Of a stretch of 64,000 nucleotides of DNA, positions 54,396 through 64,000 are shown piece by piece. A program made the position numbers and the translations under genes. Within the stretch, counting starts at the first letter, position 1, and each line of letters begins with the position of its first letter. The DNA comes from Rouxiella silvae (GTDB lineage Bacteria > Pseudomonadota > Gammaproteobacteria > Enterobacterales > Enterobacteriaceae). The notes beneath the pieces were generated by a model. The model had not been told where the DNA came from and made no database searches. It saw nothing but the letters and a program-made list of their open reading frames with translations. The stretch is from NCBI RefSeq assembly GCF_002093625.1, contig NZ_MRWD01000004.1, positions 48,691-112,690 on the forward strand, given 5' to 3'.

Positions 54396-55424
54396 CTAGC
54401 GCTTGGGTGCAGCAGTACTGCCGCGAATAACCAGTTCACTGTCGAGCAAACGTGAACCGCTTTGTACCGAATGACCGTTAAGTTGTTCCAATAATAATAA
54501 CATGGCTTCCCGGCCAATCTGGAATCTTGGTTGAGCCACCGTGGTTAACGGCGGGTCATAGAACTGGCTGATTTTAATATCATCGAACCCAACAATAGAC
54601 AAATCTTGCGGGATGCGCAGCCCTAATTTTTTCGCCTCACACATCGCGCCGATGGCCATGATGTCGTTATGACAGAAAATGGCAGTCGGTGGCTTGGGCT
54701 GACTCATCAGCGTTGAGAGGGCCTGTGCCCCAGATTCATAGCTAAAATCGCCGTGCGCAATATAATGACTTTCAACCGTTTGGCCATTGCGACGGATGGC
54801 CTGAATATAGCCCTGCAGGCGATATTGGCAAAGTGGCATGGTATCAGGACCGGCAATACAGGCAATTTGCTGATGCCCGAGGCCAATCAAATAATGAACG
54901 GCGTCATAGGCGGCAGTCAGGTTGTCGATATGCACCGTCGGCAGTTCGAGCTCCGGTGCAAACTCATTGGCCATTACCATCGGCGGCAGGTTGCGCTGTT
55001 CTTCTTTGCTGGCGTCAAACGGCAAGTCTGAGCCGAGCAGCAGCATGCCGTCAATTTGTTTGGTAATAATCAGATTGATAAAGGTTTTTTCTTGTTGGTT
55101 TTGCTGGGCACAGTCACCAATCAGCACCAGATATCCGCTTTCAGCGGCTGTGCGCTCGATCCCCTGGATCACGTCCGCGAAGAACGGATCGCAAATGTCA
55201 GGGATGATAACCAGTATTGTGCGCGATTCGTTGCGCTTGAGATTGCGGGACAGAGAGTGCGGCGAATATCCTACGGCGATAACCGCCTGTTCAACCCGTT
55301 GACGGGTCGGCGCTGAAACCTTCTCGGGGTTCATTAACGCCCGTGATACCGTGGCGGTGGAAACACCCGCCATTTCCGCCACGTCTTTCATGGTAGCGGT
55401 AGGAATAACTCTGTTCTGATCCAA
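54396..55424 (-). CDS. cytR: LacI-family repressor CytR
   Basis: CytR represses nucleoside uptake and catabolism genes together with CRP. It has a LacI helix-turn-helix (TMKDVAEMAGVSTATVSRALMN), hinge and periplasmic-binding-fold inducer domain (LVIIPDICDPFFADVIQGIE, MVMANEFAPELELPTVHIDN). A TTG at 55424 lies 7 bases after a perfect AAGGAG and yields 342 residues (341 in E. coli). The ATG pair at 55466/55463 has no ribosome binding site and would add 14 non-homologous residues, so TTG is preferred. Confidence 0.93.
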   Translation of the reverse strand: MDQNRVIPTATMKDVAEMAGVSTATVSRALMNPEKVSAPTRQRVEQAVIAVGYSPHSLSRNLKRNESRTILVIIPDICDPFFADVIQGIERTAAESGYLVLIGDCAQQNQQEKTFINLIITKQIDGMLLLGSDLPFDASKEEQRNLPPMVMANEFAPELELPTVHIDNLTAAYDAVHYLIGLGHQQIACIAGPDTMPLCQYRLQGYIQAIRRNGQTVESHYIAHGDFSYESGAQALSTLMSQPKPPTAIFCHNDIMAIGAMCEAKKLGLRIPQDLSIVGFDDIKISQFYDPPLTTVAQPRFQIGREAMLLLLEQLNGHSVQSGSRLLDSELVIRGSTAAPKR

Positions 55425-55660
55425 CGCATCTCTCCTTGCACCTGCATCAAACTGACACGACATCATGGATGTTTATTTTTTTATAAGTTATTTGCAGCAT
55501 CCGTGCATATTTAATATTTATTTATCAAGCTAGCAATCGCTCTGCGTAGCTCATCACATTCTAAACAGAATGTGACTAGGATTAATTACCTAATTGCATA
55601 AAAAATGTGACTTATGTGTTTTTTTCGCGCTGCATTCCAAAAAAAAGGCTATTTTTTGAA

Positions 55661-57868
<2,208 letters not shown>

Positions 57869-57906
57869 CTATAAAAAAATGACGAGATAGTGTACACTGT
57901 GTGACT

Positions 57907-58055
57907 CGGAATGCATGAACATGATTGCGCGGTCAGTTTATATTCTGTATGATTCGCCGCCTTTGGTGCATTCCGTATCAAAGACCTAATCATTAACACT
58001 ACGCGTGGTGTCCGACGGAAACACGGTTGGATAGCGATGCGGCCTAAACAGAGGT
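57907..58055 (+). promoter_or_regulatory. Structured leader of rpmE (bL31)
   Basis: CGGAATGCA (57907-57915) pairs with TGCATTCCG (57967-57975) around a 51-base interior, followed by a second structured part near 58002-58030 (CGTGGTGTCCGACGGAAACACG region) and the ribosome binding site AGAGGT. Gammaproteobacterial rpmE messages carry an autoregulatory leader bound by bL31; position and form fit, but details were not compared. Confidence 0.55.
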
Positions 58056-58061
58056 TTTCCC

Positions 58062-58274
58062 ATGAAACAAGGTATTCACCCTAAATACGAAGTTGTTACT
58101 GCTAACTGTTCTTGCGGTAACGTTATCAAAATCGGATCTACCGTTGGTCACGATCTGAACCTGGACGTTTGTGGCGAATGTCACCCGTTCTACACTGGTA
58201 AGCAACGTGAAGTAACTACCGGTGGACGCGTTGACCGCTTCAACAAGCGTTTCAGCGTACCGGGCAGCAAATAA
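58062..58274 (+). CDS. rpmE: Ribosomal protein bL31, zinc-binding form
   Basis: This 70-residue protein has the four zinc Cys at positions 16, 18, 37 and 40 (NCSCGN and [10 protein letters not shown]), hence the C+ paralog that can store zinc and be exchanged for a C- form under zinc starvation. It is monocistronic, between a structured leader and a strong terminator. Confidence 0.98.
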   Translation: MKQGIHPKYEVVTANCSCGNVIKIGSTVGHDLNLDVCGECHPFYTGKQREVTTGGRVDRFNKRFSVPGSK

Positions 58275-58290
58275 GCTTAGCCCGAAAGCA

Positions 58291-58317
58291 AAAAAAGGCG
58301 CCGGTGGCGCCTTTTTT
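58291..58317. terminator. Bidirectional terminator rpmE / metJ
   Basis: AAAAAAGGCGCC-GGT-GGCGCCTTTTTT is symmetrical and lies between the convergent rpmE and metJ genes. Confidence 0.93.
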
Positions 58318-58356
58318 GTTGCCTGCGTTTCTGCAATTAGAAACGCAAAACTCTTC

Positions 58357-58674
58357 TTAATACTCCCAAGTATCGGGATCTACACCCAGCTCTCGCATAA
58401 GAATTTTGGCGGCTTCCGGGATTTCATCGCTGCGTTCTTTACGCAGGTCTTCATCGTTCGGCAACGGCTGGCCAGTAAAGGCATGCAGAAAAGCTTCACA
58501 CAGCAATTCACTGTTCGTGGCATGACGCAGGTTATTCACCTGGCGACGTGTGCGCTCGTCCGTCAAAATCTTCAATACTTTCAGAGGAATGGAAACCGTG
58601 ATCTTTTTAACTTGTTCGCTTTTTTTACCGTGTTCAGCGTAAGGGCTGACATATTCGCCGTTCCACTCAGCCAT
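58357..58674 (-). CDS. metJ: Methionine repressor MetJ
   Basis: MetJ is a ribbon-helix-helix repressor that binds tandem met boxes with S-adenosylmethionine as co-repressor. It has 105 residues from the ATG at 58674 ([20 protein letters not shown]), the E. coli length. The DNA-binding strand [15 protein letters not shown] is unchanged. It is divergent from metB, with the operator between them. Confidence 0.98.
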   Translation of the reverse strand: MAEWNGEYVSPYAEHGKKSEQVKKITVSIPLKVLKILTDERTRRQVNNLRHATNSELLCEAFLHAFTGQPLPNDEDLRKERSDEIPEAAKILMRELGVDPDTWEY

Positions 58675-59024
58675 GGGACACCTTAAATTTATCAAATAAA
58701 AATAAAATTCTGAAAACCCGGGGATTATGCCCGATTTCCACAGATCTCACTATATTTCCGCCGATCTCACTATAGCCGTCATATTTGCAACAATCCTGTT
58801 GGGATGTTGTTCACTTTGTCAGCGGATGCAAATTTGTGTTTAACTGCGCCAATCAGCGCAGTAGCGTCCACATAATAAGCCATATTCCTATAATTTTAGC
58901 GGGTATTATCACAATCCTCAATCTATACGCAAAGAAGTTTAGATGTCCAGATGTATTGACGTCTATCCCGCTAACGATTAATCTTTACTCCCTCATCCTC
59001 ATTTAATCCCGTCGGGGAGCACAT
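58675..59024. promoter_or_regulatory. metJ / metB divergent promoter region
   Basis: This 350-base gap holds no gene. It contains the metB met boxes (58933-58964, listed separately) and, on the metJ side, a 12-base direct repeat GATCTCACTATA at 58743-58754 and 58763-58774, offset by 20 bases. Confidence 0.7.
58933..58964. promoter_or_regulatory. Tandem met boxes upstream of metB
   Basis: Four consecutive 8-base units resemble the met box AGACGTCT: AGAAGTTT, AGATGTCC, AGATGTAT and TGACGTCT (58933-58964). MetJ dimers bind such arrays cooperatively. They lie 60-90 bases before metB. Confidence 0.85.
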
Positions 59025-60185
59025 ATGACGCTCAAGCAAGGCACTATCGCGGTTAGCAGTGGACTTAACATCGACCAGCAATATGGCTGCGTTGTTCCAC
59101 CTATTACACTCTCCAGTACCTATAACTTTGAAGATTTTAATCAGCCAAGGGCTCACGACTATTCGCGTCGCGGCAATCCCACGCGTGACGTGGTTCAGCG
59201 GGCTTTGGCAGACCTCGAAGGCGGTGCGGGTGCCGTGTTAACCAGCAGCGGTATGTCGGCTATTCATCTGGTGTGCACCGTGTTTCTTAAACCGGGCGAT
59301 TTGCTGGTGGCTCCGCACGACTGCTACGGCGGCAGCTATCGTTTATTCGACAGCCTGAGCAAGCGTGGCGCTTATCGCGTATTGTTTGTCGATCAGGGAG
59401 ATCCCCAGGCGCTGAGCGAAGCGTTAGCGCAACAGCCTAAGCTGGTGCTGATCGAAACCCCGAGTAATCCTCTGCTGCGCGTTGTCGATATTCAGGCCAT
59501 TTGCGAGGCCGCACATCAGGCCGGTGCATTGACGGTGGTGGATAACACCTTCCTCAGCCCGGTGTTGCAGCAGCCGTTGAAGCTGGGTGCGGATTTAGTG
59601 GTGCATTCGTGTACCAAATACTTGAACGGCCATTCCGACGTGGTGGCGGGCACAGTTATTTCTAAAACCGCCGAGCATGCCACCGAGCTTGCCTGGTGGG
59701 GCAACAATATTGGCGTAACCGGAGCAGCCTTCGACAGTTATCTGTTGCTGCGCGGACTGCGCACCGTTGGTGTGCGTGTGAAACAGCAGCAGGAAAATGC
59801 ATTGGCAATTGTTGCTTATTTACAGAAACAATCATTGGTTAAAAAGCTGTATCATCCTTCACTGCCGGAGAACCAGGGTCACGAAATTGCGCGACGTCAG
59901 CAACGTGGATTTGGTGCTATGGTAAGCTTCGAATTTGCAGGAGATGAAGCACGTCTACGCCACTTCCTCTCCGAATTAAAACTTTTCACGCTGGCCGAAT
60001 CACTGGGCGGCGTAGAAAGTCTGATTTCACATACCGCAACCATGACCCACGCAGGCATGTCAGCAGAAGCACGGGCAGCCGCCGGGATATCCGACAGTTT
60101 ACTGCGCGTTTCTGTCGGTCTTGAAGATAGCGAAGATTTAATTGCCGATCTGGAACAGGCTTTCCAGGCGGCGGCAAAGAGGTAA
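59025..60185 (+). CDS. metB: Cystathionine gamma-synthase
   Basis: MetB condenses O-succinylhomoserine with cysteine to cystathionine. It has 386 residues of the Cys/Met PLP family: YSRRGNPTRDVVQRALADLE, SSGMSAIHLV, the PLP lysine in SCTKYLNGHSDVVAG, and the C-terminal RVSVGLEDSEDLIADLEQA. GGGGAG precedes the ATG. metL follows after 3 bases. Confidence 0.98.
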   Translation: MTLKQGTIAVSSGLNIDQQYGCVVPPITLSSTYNFEDFNQPRAHDYSRRGNPTRDVVQRALADLEGGAGAVLTSSGMSAIHLVCTVFLKPGDLLVAPHDCYGGSYRLFDSLSKRGAYRVLFVDQGDPQALSEALAQQPKLVLIETPSNPLLRVVDIQAICEAAHQAGALTVVDNTFLSPVLQQPLKLGADLVVHSCTKYLNGHSDVVAGTVISKTAEHATELAWWGNNIGVTGAAFDSYLLLRGLRTVGVRVKQQQENALAIVAYLQKQSLVKKLYHPSLPENQGHEIARRQQRGFGAMVSFEFAGDEARLRHFLSELKLFTLAESLGGVESLISHTATMTHAGMSAEARAAAGISDSLLRVSVGLEDSEDLIADLEQAFQAAAKR

Positions 60186-60188
60186 GTA

Positions 60189-62624
60189 ATGAGTGCAATA
60201 GCGGTTGCAGCGCCGGCAGGAAGTCGGCAGTTACACAAATTTGGCGGTAGCAGTCTGGCCGATGCGAAATGTTATCTTCGCGTGGCTGGCATCATGGCCG
60301 AATACGGTAATCCTGGCGATATCATGGTGGTTTCGGCAGCGGGTAGTACCACTAACCAGCTGATTAACTGGCTTAAGCTTAGTCAGACCGACCGGATCTC
60401 GGCCCATCAGGTGCAGCAGGCTCTGCGTCGTTATCAGAGTGAGCTGATTACTGGCCTGCTGCCTGTCGAAATGGCTGAAACCCTGATTGCGACCTTTATT
60501 AATGACCTCGAACGTCTGGCGATACTGCTCGACGGTAAAATGACCGACGCGGTGTATGCCGAAGTGGTTGGGCAGGGCGAGGTATGGTCTGCACGTCTCA
60601 TGTCGGCAGTGCTGGCGAAAATGGACGTGCCTTCCGCCTGGCTCGACGCTCGCGATTTCTTACGCGCCGAACGCGCCGCGCAGCCGCAGGTTGACGAGGG
60701 GCGCTCGTACCCGCTGCTGCAACAGCTGTTAGCCCAGCATCCTCATCAATACCTGGTGGTGACCGGTTTTATCTCGCGCAATGACGCGGGAGAAACCGTG
60801 CTGCTTGGGCGCAACGGCAGTGACTATTCTGCTACACAGATTGGTGCTCTGGCCGGCGTGAGCCGCGTGACCATTTGGAGTGACGTGGCCGGCGTTTACA
60901 GTGCTGACCCGCGCAAGGTAAAAGATGCCTGTTTGCTTCCGCTGCTGCGCCTTGACGAAGCCAGCGAGTTGGCGCGTTTGGCGGCACCGGTGCTGCATAC
61001 CCGCACATTGCAGCCGGTATCGGGCAGCGATATCGATTTACAACTGCGTTGCAGCTATCAGCCTGAACAGGGTTCGACCCGCATTGAGCGCGTGCTCGCT
61101 TCGGGTACTGGGGCGAAGATTGTCACCAGTCACGACGATATTTGCCTGATTGAAGTCGCTATCAGTCCGGCGCATGATTTTGCGCTGGCGCATAAAGACG
61201 TTGAGCTATTGCTTAAACGCGCCCAGGTTAAACCGCTCGCAACCGGCGTTCATGCTGACCGAAATCTGTTGCAGCTGTGCTATACCTCCGAGGTCGTTAA
61301 CAGCGCACTGGCGGTGCTTGAAGAGGCCGGTTTACCGGGTCGCCTTACGCTGCGTGAGGGGTTGGCGATGGTGGCTCTGGTGGGTGCCGGGGTCTGCAAA
61401 AACCCGCTGCACAGCCACCGTTTTTATCAGGAAATCAAAGACCAGCCGGTAGAATTCATCTGGCAGGCAGAAGACGGCATCAGTCTGGTGGCGGTATTGC
61501 GCGTCGGACCTACCGAACATCTGGTTCAGGGGCTGCACAACACGCTGTTCCGCGCTGAAAAGCGCATTGGCCTGATGCTGTTTGGCAAAGGAAATATAGG
61601 GTCGCGTTGGCTTGAGCTGTTTGCCCGCGAGCAGAAAAATATTTCGGCGCGCAGCGGATTCGAGTTTTTGCTGGCTGGCGTGGTTGACAGTAAACGCAGC
61701 CTATTAAGTTATGACGGGCTTGATGCCAGCCGTGCACTGGCTTTTTTTGACGATGAAGCACGCGAGCACGACGAAGAGTCGCTGTTCTTGTGGATGCGTG
61801 CGCATCCTTATGATGATTTGGTGGTGCTCGACGTCACCGCCAGCGCCGAGCTTGCGGATCAGTATCTTGATTTCGCCAGCTATGGTTTCCACGTCATCAG
61901 CGCGAATAAAGTGGCGGGCGCCTCGTGCAGCAATCAGTATCGCCAAATTCGCGACGCGTTTGCTAAAACGGGCAGCCACTGGCTTTATAACGCTACTGTG
62001 GGTGCTGGGTTACCTATCAACCACACAGTGCGTGATCTGCGTGAAAGCGGCGACAGTATTCTGGCTATCAGCGGGATCTTCTCCGGTACGCTGTCCTGGT
62101 TGTTCCTACAGTTTGACGGCACGCAGCCGTTCACCGAGCTGGTGGATCAGGCATGGCAGCAGGGCCTGACCGAGCCTGACCCGCGGGTCGACCTTTCGGG
62201 CCAGGACGTGATGCGCAAGCTGGTTATTCTGGCGCGCGAAGCCGGTTATGACATTGAACCGACTCAGGTTCGCGTGGAGTCGCTGGTGCCTGAAGACTGT
62301 GAAACCGGTTCGGTCGATCAGTTCTTTGAAGGCGGAGAGGCGCTGAATCAGCAAATGTTGCAGCGGCTTGAGGCGGCGAGAGAGATGGGGCTGGTACTAC
62401 GTTACGTGGCGCGTTTCGACGCCAACGGCAAGGCGCGCGTGGGGGTTGAAGCCGTCCGCGACGATCATCCACTGGCATCTTTATTGCCGTGTGATAACGT
62501 TTTTGCTATCGAAAGCCGGTGGTATCGTGACAATCCGCTGGTTATCCGTGGGCCGGGTGCCGGACGCGATGTGACCGCCGGTGCCATTCAATCAGACCTT
62601 AACCGCTTGACCCAACTGCTTTAA
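60189..62624 (+). CDS. metL: Bifunctional aspartokinase II / homoserine dehydrogenase II
   Basis: MetL catalyses the first and third steps from aspartate to homoserine. It has 811 residues: aspartokinase KFGGSSLADA and LLGRNGSDYSATQIGALAG, a linker region with ACT folds, then homoserine dehydrogenase with LMLFGKGNIGSRWLELF, SANKVAG, YNATVGAGLPINHTVRDL and GPGAGRDVTAGAIQSDLNRL. It is co-transcribed with metB. Confidence 0.98.
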   Translation: MSAIAVAAPAGSRQLHKFGGSSLADAKCYLRVAGIMAEYGNPGDIMVVSAAGSTTNQLINWLKLSQTDRISAHQVQQALRRYQSELITGLLPVEMAETLIATFINDLERLAILLDGKMTDAVYAEVVGQGEVWSARLMSAVLAKMDVPSAWLDARDFLRAERAAQPQVDEGRSYPLLQQLLAQHPHQYLVVTGFISRNDAGETVLLGRNGSDYSATQIGALAGVSRVTIWSDVAGVYSADPRKVKDACLLPLLRLDEASELARLAAPVLHTRTLQPVSGSDIDLQLRCSYQPEQGSTRIERVLASGTGAKIVTSHDDICLIEVAISPAHDFALAHKDVELLLKRAQVKPLATGVHADRNLLQLCYTSEVVNSALAVLEEAGLPGRLTLREGLAMVALVGAGVCKNPLHSHRFYQEIKDQPVEFIWQAEDGISLVAVLRVGPTEHLVQGLHNTLFRAEKRIGLMLFGKGNIGSRWLELFAREQKNISARSGFEFLLAGVVDSKRSLLSYDGLDASRALAFFDDEAREHDEESLFLWMRAHPYDDLVVLDVTASAELADQYLDFASYGFHVISANKVAGASCSNQYRQIRDAFAKTGSHWLYNATVGAGLPINHTVRDLRESGDSILAISGIFSGTLSWLFLQFDGTQPFTELVDQAWQQGLTEPDPRVDLSGQDVMRKLVILAREAGYDIEPTQVRVESLVPEDCETGSVDQFFEGGEALNQQMLQRLEAAREMGLVLRYVARFDANGKARVGVEAVRDDHPLASLLPCDNVFAIESRWYRDNPLVIRGPGAGRDVTAGAIQSDLNRLTQLL

Positions 62625-62630
62625 TTTTTT

Positions 62631-62657
62631 CCCCCTGCGCAGTCTTGCCGCAGGGGG
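62631..62657 (+). terminator. Hairpin after metBL
   Basis: CCCCCTGCG (62631-62639) and CGCAGGGGG (62649-62657) form a 9-bp GC-rich stem 7 bases after the metL stop. The following ATATTTCACTT gives only a weak T-tract. Confidence 0.7.
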
Positions 62658-62769
62658 ATATTTCACTTCCCCCCTGAACTTGAAATTCCTTCACTTTGAT
62701 TGAAAATTAATCATAATCCGACATCATTTTTGGGTTGACTCTTTAACCGAAATCCCGCATTTTACATCC

Positions 62770-62793
62770 ATACGTTTAGACGTCTAGACGCTT
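62770..62793. promoter_or_regulatory. Tandem met boxes upstream of metF
   Basis: Three consecutive units, ATACGTTT, AGACGTCT (perfect) and AGACGCTT, lie about 50-75 bases before metF. A possible -35 TTGACT at 62735-62740 lies just upstream, so MetJ bound here would cover the promoter. Confidence 0.88.
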
Positions 62794-62832
62794 ATCAGGT
62801 GACGCCGATAACTAAAACGAAGTAATGCATGA

Positions 62833-63991
<1,159 letters not shown>

Positions 63992-64000
63992 ATCTTTCGC

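Overview
The window is a chromosomal segment of a gammaproteobacterium of the order Enterobacterales. Protein sequences and gene order follow Escherichia coli closely (rpoZ-spoT, rph-pyrE-slmA-dut-coaBC-radC-rpmBG-mutM-coaD, the waa block, secB-gpsA-cysE, cpxRA/cpxP, pfkA-sbp-tpiA, glpFKX, hslVU-ftsN-cytR-priA-rpmE, metJ/metBL-metF). A Klebsiella/Serratia-type LPS core locus (wabG, wabH, wabN, waaE), a local lack of gpmM and fieF, and many ERIC repeats point to Yersiniaceae or a near relative (Rahnella, Rouxiella, Ewingella or Serratia type). The genus is an inference. No tRNA or rRNA gene, prophage, IS element or CRISPR array was seen.

Layout. 1-5.6 kb: stringent response and nucleotide genes (spoT partial, rpoZ, gmk), ligB and yicG. 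5.6-8.5 kb: a small accessory block (TetR regulator, a second FabF-type ketoacyl synthase, a small secreted repeat protein) in the position where E. coli K-12 has dinD. 8.6-16.7 kb: yicC, rph-pyrE with its attenuator, slmA, dut-coaBC, radC, rpmBG behind a strongly structured leader RNA, mutM and coaD. 16.7-28.4 kb: LPS inner and outer core locus from waaE to hldD, with a two-gene cassette (wabN and a GT9 gene) inverted in the middle and no waaL ligase. 28.6-36.8 kb: kbl-tdh, envC-yibQ, yibN-grxC-secB-gpsA-cysE. 36.9-42.7 kb: trmL, cpxAR/cpxP with a clear CpxR box and the CpxQ sRNA, pfkA, sbp. 42.8-49.5 kb: tpiA, yiiQ, fpr, glpFKX, zapB. 49.7-57.9 kb: rraA, menA, hslVU behind a heat-shock promoter and a stem-loop leader, ftsN, cytR, priA. 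58-64 kb: rpmE, then the methionine regulon (metJ, metBL, metF) with tandem met boxes. metF ends inside a perfect tandem pair of ERIC repeats.

Nearly all genes are housekeeping genes in their usual order. The most interesting signals are non-coding or structural: a multibranched leader RNA before rpmB, the ERIC tandem that now supplies the metF C-terminus and stop codon, the TetR/FabF accessory block, the rearranged waa locus, and several genes that appear to start at TTG (spoT, cytR, envC, yibQ). I found no clearly new multi-gene system.
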